Numbered from the stretch's first letter, positions 9,952-22,007 are shown. The stretch is DNA of 31,133 nucleotides from Cruorifilaria tuberocauda (GCA_013365365.1 JABVXU010000618.1:1-31133), one strand, 5' to 3'. A program made the numbers and translations. The notes: generated by a model not told the origin, from the sequence alone.

Positions 9952-12900
9952 AGTTTGTTCAGAAATTAATGCAAATTGGGCGTTCAAACACCCATTTTCA
10001 ACAACTCGATGCTGAACCTAGACCCGCTGGAAATCCATCTTCCATTTTTTCAGGTAATTTCCTGTTATGATAGTTTTATTTGAAGGTTTTATTATCGATT
10101 TTTGCTACAATTCATTGCTGCAAAATACTATTCACTAAACAACCAGAAATGAAATTTTGCGGATAACGTGAAATTGTCACAGTGGAATGGAAGATGACGT
10201 AACGGAAAAACACGGAATTTTTCTCAGAAATATACTCTTATTAATGATGGAATTCAAGCATTAATTCTTCATCGGTGACTCTGAGTAATTTTCCCATTTT
10301 TTGAATCTGAATTTCGAGCATTTTTTTTTCGGGAATTGCTTACTACGAAAGATTACTTTGTTTTTTCCCTCCTTATTTTATAATCGTAATTTACATTACA
10401 ATGACAATCATCATCATTGTTTTTGTGAACACAAGGAAGTCTTTTATTCAATAATAAAACGATTTAATTCATTTAAAAAGTAAATAGAAGTAGAAGAAGG
10501 CGTTACTTTTCTTAAATTTTTTAAGGAGGTCCACCACCATCTTATCGTTCATCAACAAACGCTGATGACAGCGCTACGTTCAACAGTACAGAATCATCCA
10601 GCGTTGCAGTACCAACCTATTCCACCAATCGACGTAATTCCTGGATTAATTTAGTGGAAGGCAATGAAAATCTATGCAAGAAAGATTTACAACATTATAC
10701 AGAACCGTTATACACAACAATTTGTAGTGCCAACATTACAATGCCCAGCTGTTACACGTGGCCTCGAAATGTTTACAGAAATAATTATCAGTTCTCGGAA
10801 AAGTATAATTTAAGTGGACGATATTCGAAACATTTTACACCCTTTTATGTATTGAATTCTGTCGGTGATCCAATTGCCATATCCAAATTGGAATTAACCG
10901 TAAGTTATCAATGCTTTTCTTAATCGTTTGCTTTTATTAAATTAATGAACAAATGAGTTGGCAATAATAACTTTTTTGCATGCTTATATTATTGTATTTA
11001 CTTGTTCATGAGTTCATTTTTTAAATCTTTACATTTTTCACTATTTGAACGATTGATTTATTACTACAGATACAAGAAGAACTTGACAGAGGCCTGAAAA
11101 CATATTTCATAGTTCATGAAAGTATTATGTACAATGATTTCATATTTCAAGTAATAACGTGTTTTTTAATTGAAGAGTTAAGCATTTTTTCTGTCTCTTC
11201 TATTGTTCTCTAATTAATTCATACATAAATAAGTTTTGCAGCGAAAAGAGTGTACGAAAAGTACATTGAATGCCCGTCCTTCTGTTTATTTTTTACTAAC
11301 ACAAACTCAGTATCTGCACTTTCAATCTTCTGAATGTCGAATTCGATGTGCTTCTTTCGCACATAATTAGCTCTACAATACTTAAATGTCCTCTTCGCGT
11401 ACAACGGATAGATTTACTTATCGAATAGTTGAAGGAAAGCTGAGATACGAAGAGAGGAAACTTCTGTTTGTATAGTTCACTCATTCGTGGAAATGACTTT
11501 TTACGAATGTTTGCATTTCATTTAGAGGGGAGAGAGAGAGGAGAGAAAATAGTAAGAGAGAAATAGGGTTGAAGATGGACTGAATAACGTATATGATAAA
11601 ACAGAATGAAAGATAACATCTGAACTGTTTCAGTTTTTGCTTTCTTGCACTGCTTTTTGAATATTAAACAGTGATGATAGAAAAAAGGGAGCAAAAATGC
11701 TGTGAAAAATATGAAAATTATCACGAAAAGGCTGCGAAATCAGGCAGAAGAAAGTATCGGAAGATCACTATCTATAGGTTTACTTGACCTTTACCACTAG
11801 TAAGTGAATAACAACAAATTGACTAAAAGAGAGGAGAGATAAAAATAATCGCAGAATACTATTATTTTGGTTTAAGTTGGACTTTGTGTTTTGTGAAGTT
11901 TACTTATTTACTCTCAGAAAGCATCGGGAAAAAAAAATAAATGCTTGGAAATCTATATGTTAACGACAATTTCACTTGTTCATCTTATCCAGTGATAATT
12001 TTCATATTTTTATACGTTATTTGCAGCATGTCCTTCCAGACTAGTGTACAAAACAGACGAGAGTATTCGATTCATGGTATTGTCGTCTAATTTACCTCTT
12101 TCCTTCCAGTCATTACCGAACTCTTTTCACCCTTGACCTACTTAGTGTTTCTTTCTCCTTTTCACAGATAATGAAATTAAATGATGTGCTTTTTCTTTCA
12201 TTAATCCGCAATTTTTTGTCAACCATTACTGCAATATCCAACATGTAATATTCAGATTTTATATCGATTCAAATTCTGAAGTACCAAATAAGCTCTTAAT
12301 TCTTAGGTGTTTATATTTCTTTTCGATTTATATTTCCGCAAATTCTTCGAAGCTACTCAAACCAACCTTTCGGCTAATTAGCCGAAAGGTTGGTTTGAGT
12401 AGCTTCGAAGAAGATGAAATATTTACAAATGATCATCATGGAAAAATTATCGAAAATCAGCTAATCAAATCTTTGAACAAATTGGTTTAACAGCTGCTTG
12501 GAAATATTTAAAGTACAATAATTGATTGATATTTGAGATCCAAACAATCTTTACAACTATAAAAGTCTTCCAAAGCACATCACTTAAGAATTTATTCTCC
12601 AAAGCATATGGTTTATTAAGAAATTCTGCTAGATGTCTCACATTCTGCGATTCCCTTCAAACTACTTTTTTTTCATTTTCAGAATTGTGGCTCATTATGT
12701 AAATTAAATGATGCAAAAAAGTTGTCAACAGACTTTCCGAAACGCGATCGAATGAATGAACTGAATCAGTGGTTTCGAGAACCAAAGAATAAATCTTGCG
12801 CGTTTATCATATTGTTTTTAGTTATTACATGTTGCATTATAGCATCCATCTCACTTCTCAATGAAGAATTCATGGTAAGTTTTTTTAAAAAGTTTTAAAA

Positions 12901-15900
12901 AATTAAAACACGTAACACGTAGGTGTTATTTCCATCAAGTTAAATTATTCCATTGTCAACCGACTTCTGATAATGAATCTTTCTCTGAAACTTTTGACAT
13001 TTTAAAAAATTTGCTAGATATTGCTATTCTATTCTAATTTTTAGTTTGAATTTTTCCAAATATTATTTTTTGAAATCTCAAAAAAGTGCAATTTTCTATA
13101 GAAGTTAATTCTTAAAACGCAATACATTCTTTTCATATTACTTTCTATACTTAACATTAAAAAATTCTATTAAAAAGGTTTTCTTTCTTTTGCTCAAATC
13201 AAAAAGGAGTCAATTTCTTATTGCAGAAATATGAGATTGGATTGAATTGCATTTTACATATGTAAGCAAATTTTAAAAATTTCATATTAGCTCAGTCGTC
13301 AATTGTGTTCAAATTGAATTTTATTCTTGAATTCTCTAGGAAGAACCGCGAAAGTTTTCTTGGATACCGCCATTTATATTTCGTAATCAGGAAGGGAATT
13401 CAACTATAGTCAAAATGTATCAGAATGGTGACCAAGTTAGATTCGAGATACTGGGAAACCTTCCAATAAAAAATAACTACATTGCCATATATGATTTTAC
13501 TGTGGTGAGTTTGGCTTTCGATAAGTATCGAATTTTTGTATTTTATAGAGATATAGAAAAGTATAAATATCATGAACAGGAAAGAAATCACCGGTAACTT
13601 GTTCTAAACTGATCAGCTATTATCAACATTTGCCGGTTCAAGACATTTTTGAAAAACCGGTTCAAGACATTTTTGAAAAACTGGTTGAAATTATCAGAAT
13701 AAATCTTTATTTTTCACTCTTCAATAGTTGATCCTTTTATGTAGTATAAAGGAACATTAGTAAACTCATTATTCATTAAACATTTTATGATTCAATTATC
13801 TCAAAAAAATTCTAAATGAATGTAAAACTTTTGGCAAGCTCTAGCAATATTCATTCATTATGGAAATTAGTATTCATGGGTTCTCAAAATGTTTATTTGA
13901 ACTTAAAAGTAGGCTATTTTTCATCAACTGTAACATGAATTTAATGCAGCTTTTAAAATTTAATCTTGTAAATAAAAAGATTAATCATTGGCAGTGTCCT
14001 TTCGATTTATATTAATAGAATTACAGAGAAGAATAGCAATAATCGACTCAACTCTGAGAGATAATGGTAAAAATTTAGTTTGCTTTGTGATGAATATGAA
14101 TATTTCAACAATGCCCGATAAATACTCTCTTGAAATTGGTGCACAGAATGCTTTCAAAGTTTGTTTTTTATTTCATTATTGGTTCAGCTTGTAAAGACTC
14201 CATTTGATCATTTTCATTGTCCAATCAGTCCCATACATTCACGTATGTTTCAATTCTGTTATTATTTTAAAGCGTACTGAACAAATTCACGGATGGCAGG
14301 AAGCGTGGAATTTCTTGCCTAGTTCATATTTCGGTAATTCTTCCATACTTTTTGATCCACTTATTCCTGAATGTAATGGTGCACGATGGATCTTGCTTAA
14401 TTATACCAAGTCTGAGCAAAGAGGTATATTTTTCATTTTATAAGCTAAAATACTAAAATGTAATTCTTCAGTTTTTTAATCTAAAAAATATGTAGATCCG
14501 GTAAATTCTAAGATTCTTCTAAAATGCAAGTTAAACTCCTAGATATTTAATGAAAATGACGAAATATGCAACAGTTCGGAACTATTAATGTGAGACTTGG
14601 AAAACTATCTAATTCAGGAAAGAAATGTAGCGATTGTTATGACTTCTGTTTACCGGAGCTCGGTATTGAAAGAGATCATCTGAGAGCAGAAACACTTCTA
14701 AATATTATACGCCGTGATTGCTTCTATCTTTTCATACCGGAGTGGCGTTCCTTTGCAGCTGCGTACAGCGATAAACAAAATGATTACGATTTCCAACAAC
14801 TTTATTACCAAGGTTAATCAGTCTTCAAAACTTGAGTGGAACTTTAAATTGAAAATAAGCATGGACAATTTTCCGTTGTATCTAATTTTCCATTACATAT
14901 AATGGAAAGTCGGATTTCTAAATGAAATTATTATGCAAATCTTTGAAATTTCGATGTTTTTTAACATCATAAAAGGACGGAACACTGTCAACCAAATTTT
15001 GCAGATCAAAATCGTATAAATAGTGGTAATGGCAACATGAGCAGCAGCGATAACAATAGCGGTAATTATAGAAGTCGTCCTAATGAGATACAAAATGTTA
15101 TCGATGGAATTGTACAGCCGATCACTGATCAATATCGAAATTTTGAATCTAAGTGGATTTCTCTGCAGGAAGTACCACGTAAGCCTGATAAACCCATTTC
15201 GATTTGCATTTTATAAAGTATGTCATTCCTATAATCATTACCTGAACAGATAATGATTATAATGATCAACTGCTCGATAATTATCAATTTTTTAACTGAT
15301 AAGTCAAGTAGAATAATATATTCTGCTTGACTCATCAGTGCTTACTTAAAACGAAAGTTTGTGATTTGGAAAATTACTGTTTGAGAAATGCATCTAAATT
15401 GAAGCAATTAGCTAGAATATTCCATGAAAGCAAAAATTAATAACTATATTTTCCAACTATATTTACAGAACAAATTTCAAACTCAGGCATGGATCAAATG
15501 AGCAACATTGGATCAAATGTACAAAATTCTCTATCAAATGCTGTTCAAAGTATTCCTGGAATGAGAAACAATCAACAGCAACAGATAGCGGATGAAAGCT
15601 TCACCAAGAGTATGTCACCGAGCATTTACAATAATTTCAATTTGAATACCAATACTAACAGCTTTGATAACCATCAGACGAGAAATGTATTTGAAATTGG
15701 AAAGAACGATTTTTCAAACGAAAGTGATAGGACGAAGTCTTTACTTTCAATGTCACCAGACAATTATCCAATGCAAATCGAGCAAGATTCCTCGTCTGCT
15801 TTGGATCATAAAAATTCTTTCACCAAACTCCTGCAATCTTATCGAAATGATGTTTTCGGTGGCAGCAGCAGCACTGGACAGTTCTCTTCGGCGACTAAAT

Positions 15901-17318
15901 TTGGCGGACAGCCGAATGAGTATAATTCGCAACTGCCCAGTGGTCAACTTTTCAGTGGTCCATTAAATACATTGGTTAACTTTATTCCATTTCATTAATT
16001 AAATATGATTAAAAATAGTGCAGTTAAGATTTTGTATGGTAGAAAAAGAGGGGAAGAGGTAGAGAAGAGAGAACGTAAAGAAAGTTTTATGACCAATAAG
16101 AACAAGTGTGTTTGAAAATTAGATACTTTTATTAAAATACCTTTTACCACTAGCATATGAAATTGCGATGAAAATAGTAATGAGGAAATTAAATACACAC
16201 TAGAAACTTATTTAAATGAGAAAATATATAGTCGAAATCAGGTTATAGTAATTTCTTCTAGTTTCGTACTCGTATGTTTTTGTTTTCGCAGTTTATAAAC
16301 TGTTGAAAAACTTTCAGATATTATTTTCAGAGCATTGATGGAAAGAATAATCAGCTAAAAAGTGTTTATGATCAATCGATTGTACATGTTAAAAGCATCT
16401 CCAAACAATTAAACTATCATACTCCACAACTTGGAATTGATGTTCACATGCAGCAAGCAGCAAATATTAAGCCGAATGATCAGGTAAACTAAACTTCTCT
16501 TATAAAACTTTTATAGCTTCATTTATTCCTTCATCATTGTTAGTGGCGTTAGATTTATCTGTATTGCAGAATATTGTAAGAGTAATATGATATGAGATTG
16601 AATAAAGAAGAAAAGATCAAAAAAGAAATAAACAAAACTTTTTTCTTTATTTTTTAATTTCCTTATTCGATCGTCAATCATTAAAATTTCTTTTCCTTTT
16701 AGTAGATAGAGAAAAAGCAAAAATTTAATTACCGTAATTGGAGCTGCTTAAATTCTTTCTTCAAAATGAGCGGATTTTCATTATAAAAATTATTTAATAG
16801 GAAAAAAATAAAAGAGAATGCAGGAAGATAAAACTAAAAATAAGAGACTAAAGGTCAATTTCTTTTTAACATTTGTGTCATCTGTTTATCAGAATAATCT
16901 GTCGAAGTTGAAATCGTTTCTCAACAATTTACATTAACTTTGAAGTAAAAATTCTCACTCATGTAATCGTTTCCGTCATCGCGCACTGTAAGCACGATTC
17001 GTATCCTGCTAGACGAGAAAATGTTTTATTCTATTAAATTATTATAATTATGAATAGCTAAGTGAGCAAAAATTCAACAGAAATAAGCTGAGAAAACTAC
17101 ACTGATTAACTTTCTCTAAATATTTTCCTGATAGAGTAAAACGAAATTATAATTTATGCCCCAACGTTCTAATAAAAGCTCGGATTTGGATTTCGTTTCA
17201 TAAATCTCGAAAAGGATTTATATTCTTTCCTTTGCGTAGTTATTTTCTTATTCTTCAGGACAATGATTCAGGAAATCAGCAGTCAATCAATGATCAGGGA
17301 TGGATCACTGTTGGTTAA
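9948..17318 (+). CDS. Type II membrane protein with BRICHOS domain
   Basis: BRICHOS domains are ER-luminal/extracellular modules that assist folding of their own proprotein and block amyloid formation (ITM2B, proSP-C, chondromodulin). Twelve in-phase exons: 9948-10053, 10526-10899, 11070-11150, 12683-12874, 13340-13504, 14027-14158, 14273-14423, 14618-14812, 15005-15178, 15469-15974, 16331-16483, 17259-17318; 762 residues. Order: cytosolic part with a PPxY motif (PPSY, residues 39-42), one membrane span about 226-246 (AFIILFLVITCCIIASISLL), then BRICHOS about 285-395. The hallmark Asp is in AIID (313), and the paired cysteines are C325 (VCFVMNMN) and C384 (PECNGARW). A cysteine cluster (C404, C407, C411, C435) follows, then a tail of nearly 300 residues rich in Asn/Ser/Gln. 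The tail is far longer than in vertebrate BRICHOS proteins. C. elegans has a BRICHOS protein (C09F5.1) that may be the orthologue. The GTTAAC donor at 15975 is weak; without it translation would stop at 15998. Confidence 0.86.
12343..12412. repeat. Perfect 70-bp palindrome in a BRICHOS-gene intron
   Basis: The two 35-base arms (12343-12377 and 12378-12412) are exact reverse complements with no spacer. The centre reads GGCTAA|TTAGCC. The arms contain TTCGAAG and CCTTTCGG blocks, so they are not simple AT sequence. The element is inside the 1.5-kb third intron (11151-12682) and codes for nothing I can identify. It may be a tiny fold-back element or an assembly/library fold-back artefact. Confidence 0.95.
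13633..13690. repeat. 24-bp tandem duplication, two copies plus partial third
   Basis: A 24-base unit beginning CCGGTTCAAGAC occurs at 13633-13656 and is repeated exactly at 13657-13680. A diverged partial copy (CTGGTTGAAA) follows at 13681-13690. Each unit also contains a short internal inverted pair (TTCAA/TTGAA). It lies in the BRICHOS-gene intron 13505-14026. Confidence 0.9.
15230..15339. repeat. Pair of adjacent hairpins in a BRICHOS-gene intron
   Basis: Hairpin one: an 11-base perfect inverted repeat, TATAATCATTA (15230-15240) and TAATGATTATA (15251-15261), with a 10-base loop. Hairpin two: 21-base arms at 15295-15315 and 15319-15339, matching at 19 of 21 positions with a 3-base loop. 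As RNA, one of the two mismatches is a G-U pair. Both sit in the 290-bp intron 15179-15468. The second loop is too small for a normal microRNA precursor. Confidence 0.85.
15975..15998 (+). other. Possible alternative C-terminus of the BRICHOS protein by intron retention
   Basis: If the weak donor GTTAAC at 15975 is not used, the exon-10 frame reads eight more codons (V-N-F-I-P-F-H, then stop TAA at 15996-15998). The protein would then end about 62 residues earlier. The exons at 16331-16483 and 17259-17318 are both phase 0, open and flanked by good acceptors (TTTTCAG, TTCTTCAG), so I favour the spliced form. Confidence 0.4.
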
Positions 17319-18822
17319 AAAAATATTAATGTCGCCTTTGAGTAATTACTTCCTAGTAATAAGCTAATTCTTTTATACTTCTATACTTTTGAAAACGAAA
17401 AAATAGTATTTTAAAACATTCACGTTCTTCCATTTAAAACAAACCTACATTAAAGGAGAAGTGAAACTTCCAGGGAAAGAAATATTGCTCGTCAAGAACT
17501 CACCCTTCCTCAAATTTTATTTTCTTATTGTTAAATTTATAAAATCTGTGTCTAGCTCCCGTACTTTTCCAATTATTATCAAATATTTTATTATTCATTT
17601 TATTTGTACATAATAATGACGATAATGTGTTTACAAATGTCTGCCAATAGTTTGAGTTCTTTCACAAAAACAGGAACAACGATATTTTTTACGCTGGAAC
17701 ATTTTTTCTATAAATTGCTCATTTTAGTTTATGCTCAAATGCAAAACAGAAATTAAAACTGTCTTGAAATTCTATTTATTGAACATTCTATAACATCTTT
17801 TTACAAAGTTTATTTTTTAAACCTTATTCATAATTTGAAGAAACGAGTAAGACAATAAGACCTTATTGTAATATCAATCATTGAGATAATGAATAATGAA
17901 ACTTATCCAAACTCTAAAAAGCAAGTGGAATACTTAAAAAAGAATAACGTCTTCCTTACTCTCTTCAATCATACATATGGCCAACGCTGCAACAAAAAGA
18001 TTTGTATTCCCATTGCGAAGATTCTCACAATAGTAAACTATGCAATGTCTCAAATACAATGGCTAATCAACAAACCAATAAAAAAATCAATGAAACAAGG
18101 AAATCTTACTTTTATGCAACGAAATTAAAGTAATCAATCCGAAGATGCTGGAAATCTTATCTTTTACGATTATCCAAGATCTAGTAAACCGATTTAGAGG
18201 AGCAAAAGAAGAATTAAGAATTATTTCATTTGACAAAAAGACGTCGAAATCACTTCTTTCAATCTTACAATAAAGTAAAAATCAAGATATAAATTAGAAA
18301 AACGGGAAATATAATGTCCAAATGATAGACTTGCTTGAAAAACAAATTACAAATATCTAAATTAAATGATAATGATTTATCGTCCATAAGAAACCACTGT
18401 CAATTAAATGTCCAAAAAGCTAGTGGAATATTTATTGAAGCTGATTTCTTCAAACTTATTCGGCCAGATAAACTCCAAATTTGGAATTGGGATTTTCCCT
18501 ACTGCAGACGAATGATAGCAGAGAGTAAATACATAAATAGATGCTACTATTTTAATTCGAATTGCCAAAATGAAATCAGCGAAAAAACTAGAGGGAAATT
18601 ATATTAATTAGCAAATTTTTTTTACTGCAGATTTTTGATAATCTCAATCAGTGCTAAATATGAGTACCATTAAAATATTACTATTCACTCTCAATCTGGT
18701 GACACACTGCTTCGTAATTACCATCAAAAAGGAATAAATTCCAATCGATCAATAAAACTTCATCAAAACTTTCACAAATATATTCGACTAGTCATACGAT
18801 CCAGAAAACACTTTCATAATTT
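17319..18822. other. Spacer between convergent BRICHOS and LRPAP1 genes
   Basis: 1.5 kb holding both 3' ends. Three successive + strand open frames occur at 17889-18128, about 18131-18268 and 18335-18607. They do not share a frame, have no clear splice pairs, and match no family I know. They are Lys/Asn/Ile-rich as expected from AT-rich DNA, so I do not call them genes. An AATAAA at 18262 on the + strand is far from the BRICHOS stop. Confidence 0.45.
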
Positions 18823-20464
18823 TTATAATTCTGTATGAACGATTTTTGTTTCCAAATAATTCTCCAGTTTCTTAAGTTTACGTTGTAAACGTTTATTCTC
18901 TTCCTCGATGCTACTAACATCTTCATCGAATACATTGAGTTTGCCCAATTTTTCTTGTTGTTTCTTCATTACCTTAAGTTCTTTATCATGATACTTCATC
19001 TTCTCAAGACGCTTATCAAAATGATTCAATTCTATTCGTATTGATTCCAATTCTAGAGTGGTAAAGTTCGGATTTTGCACTGCCTAAATTAAACACAAAT
19101 TATTATTTTATGAACTCAGAAAAACTCCTACGACAATGTAATTTCTAAAGTCAAAAATAAAAGATGCATAAAAAATAAAAAGTGATACAGAAGATTGGAT
19201 AACTGGATAACTGTTACTGCTACACAAAAATTATCAGCCCATGGCTTTAATCAGTTCATTCCGCTAATAAAAATTGAAATCAGTATTTATAAAAATTGAA
19301 AAACCAAACTAAGGAAACTTTTCAATACCAACCAAACGCCACAAATTTTCCACTTTTTCATTGATGAATATTTTCTGCGACATTTCTGCAACTTTTTGAC
19401 GTAATTTATCATATGAATCCATAATGTTATTATGATGCATTTTAAATTCTCGACTTAACTTGTCGCTCATTTCAAAATGATTTTCAATTAAACTATTATC
19501 ACTGAATTCGTTGAACAGCACCGTCTTCTGTTTATATAGCTCTACCTTTTGTTCATGATCTTTGAGTTCCTTATGAAGAGCTGAAAAAAATGGCTTAAAA
19601 TGTAAAGCCAAATCGAAATTTTAAGTGATTGATTTGCTTTAAATAGCTATAATTCTTAATTTCATTACCGACAAGTTTTATTTAGGATACTGACATAAAC
19701 ATATAATACTAAAAGAATCTACTTTCTAGTGCGGCTTTAGAAAAACGCGAATTCTGCGCAGCATGCCAAAGTTTTTGCAACTTCGGATCTTTGAATTTCT
19801 CTGAAGAAGGAATAACATTTTTCTCTTGCTCTTCACTCCGCCATTTATATTTCTGAAATTCAGTCTTTTCGATGATTACAATTAATTCAGTTTCTATTCC
19901 AACATCTTAACTCCATCTCATAAAATTCAAAAATTGAAAGTAAATAAAAATGATGCACATGATAGATACCGCAGAAATGCACATATCTCATAAGCGAAAT
20001 ATTTCCAAGTATATGTACCTTCATATAAGCATCCACTGCTGATTCTAAATCATATTTCTTTAAGAGTTGTGTCAACTTATTATCCACCTCTTCCAAAACT
20101 AACTCCTCATTTTTTATATTTCTTGCTTTTGCAGATAAATAAAGCGAATCAAATTTATCCAATTCATCCTGAAAATAATGTAAGGAAACAGATAATAATT
20201 TATACTTCAGGAATATCAAACAGAAATTTTAGTTATGACTCTGCCGATGCGTAAAGATTCTCGCTTTAAAAAATTTTCTACCAGTCTTACCTTCAAACGT
20301 TTGATCATTGCCTTATCACTAAGATGATGTATAGCTTTAGACCAAATAAAATTCAATTTATTAATGCGAAACGACACATCCATCCATGTGTTCGAATCTG
20401 CTCTCAAGAATAACTGCATCCAAATCGATAACATCAGTGATAATGTTATCCTTACCAACATCAT
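18823..20464 (-). CDS. LRPAP1: LRPAP1 / receptor-associated protein (RAP) orthologue, ER chaperone
   Basis: RAP binds newly made LDL-receptor-family proteins in the ER and stops premature ligand binding until they reach the Golgi. Five in-phase exons, transcript order: 20464-20291, 20168-20019, 19852-19723, 19580-19333, 19083-18823; 320 residues. Residues 1 to about 24 form a signal peptide (MMLVRITLSLMLSIW...). The three RAP helical-bundle domains each open with a family signature: FRINKLNFIW (about 35-44), DPKLQKLWHAAQ (about 131), and KVENLWRLAVQNPNFT (about 227). Domain three is rich in Lys/Glu heptads, matching the receptor-binding face of human RAP. The last four residues are HTEL, a KDEL-type retention signal (HNEL in human). 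Human RAP is 357 residues, so length fits. The next in-frame Met at 20461 is an equally possible start. The last splice uses donor GTTGGT at 19332 and acceptor TTTAG at 19084. Confidence 0.94.
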
Positions 20465-22007
20465 TTCGCAAAACAAATTACCACAGTATCATTACACTTA
20501 AAAAATAAATACACCTTATAGACCGTGGATAAAACGTGCTTCAAAACATAAATCTGATCAAAAATTAATCACTTAAATACACCACAAAAACGCACTTGAA
20601 TTTGCAAAAGGGTTGGATGATCGCATCAAAGGAAAATCTAACGGTATTGAATTCTATCTAGAATTTGATATGAACACTCCGCCAGCCTATCAAACGCCAA
20701 CACCTTATGCATTCCAAAGCAACCTTTTGTGAAACAACTGTTAAATCACGGCCCATAAAGTCAAGAAACTCTAAAGAAGCTGTTCTTATCATCGATGAGC
20801 TCTTGGCTCTTTTCTTAAGAATAATTATGGCACTTTGAGCAGGAAAATCCCAAGAGTTTAAAGAATTTCTAACTCATTTCAATTTTCAATTTACATTTTA
20901 ATTTATAAACTAGTAATTCCTATTAAACTATTTTCGCAAATAAGGTTTCGGTACCAGGTCATAATATTCTTCCTTAGCACTAGTTTTCCATAATGGTCAT
21001 CATTATATAAACAAATCAACTAATAACCTTAATAACTTATCAACATTTGATATGACTTGTTTATCCATTCTAATTTCTCTCAGATTAATTACATTTCCAT
21101 GTAAACATCCCCATCTTTATAGAACACAACAATGCTTATCAAATGTAAATATCCCCATCCTTGTAATTCTCCACCTACACAATTCTATCTATAAAAGACC
21201 ATGATAGCAATGCTAGGCAACAGAGTTTCGAGAGTTAGCCATCTTTTAATCACAGTCGCTGCTCTATCATTTCATTGCTGTTTTACAAAAATGAAATATC
21301 TACGGTGGAGAAATTATTTAAAATTTTTGAAATAAAATTCCATTCTTCTTCTTCCAATCTAGTTATCCAACTTTCTATTAATTGGTTGTTGCAAATCTCC
21401 TTCCCATCAATAAAAGCTACTAATTTCAAATCTTCAACAAAACGAGGAATTATTCTAACGAATGAAGGAACAACAGCCTCGCAGATTAAATTGTCTGTGA
21501 ACCCAAAACCCAAAAATTTCCAAGTCAACTTTCACGACACTTAGAGCTTTAAAGCTTATGAACTAAGAGATATTAATTTTCTTAGAATGACAATTTAATT
21601 GTGGAACTATCAATTGACTTCTAAAAAATGTGGTGAATTTAAAGAAGAAAGACTTTAATATCTGCCCTTTCAGAGTATTCCTTATATCATATTATCAGAT
21701 TTTCAGTACTACAATTGCTACTTTAAATCTAAAAGACGAACGCGAAAAGCTGTGATACGTTCGTACTTCTCTCACGGATTTCTCTTTAAATCCGAATTTC
21801 CCCTTATTTCAGCTGTTTTTTCTCCGTGCGCTGAGCGCACCCTTCGTTCATATGGCATATCGAATACGATTGGATGCGTTTATCACTTTTTCAATTGTAG
21901 CAATATATCTTTGTACTCAACAAAACAAAATGTGAACACTGAATTTAAATGAAACTCTATGTGAATTAAAATTCATAGATCTAGAATTTATGCCAGCATT
22001 TGTGAAT
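20465..22007. other. Spacer upstream of LRPAP1 and downstream of the His/Gly-rich gene
   Basis: No gene can be supported. Open frames of 70-90 codons exist on both strands around 21275-21544 and a stop-free minus-strand stretch spans about 20660-20875. None has splice partners or a recognisable motif, and opposite-strand frames at the same place cannot all be real. A promoter/LTR-like block at about 21099-21336 is listed separately. Confidence 0.4.
21099..21336 (+). promoter_or_regulatory. Promoter- or LTR-like block (direct repeats, TATA box, AATAAA)
   Basis: Two imperfect copies of a roughly 23-base unit containing ATCCCCATC start at 21099 and 21143, 44 bases apart. They are followed by a clean TATAAAAG near 21190, a start-site-like segment (CAACAGAGTTTCGAGAG, about 21219), and AATAAA at 21330-21335. 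That order is what a U3-R-U5 long terminal repeat looks like. I cannot find TG...CA ends, target-site duplications or an adjacent retroelement frame, so it may be an ordinary promoter for an undetected transcript. Confidence 0.25.

Noticed and set aside
14566..14617. Coding sequence at the front of the 14566-14817 frame
   Set aside because: Only the acceptor AATTCAG at 14617 gives the phase needed by the preceding BRICHOS exon; the upstream part is intron.
21283..21528. An 81-residue minus-strand open frame of protein-like composition
   Set aside because: It begins after a stop with a TTG rather than an ATG, has no splice partners or motif, and a + strand frame covers the same bases. I could not support it.
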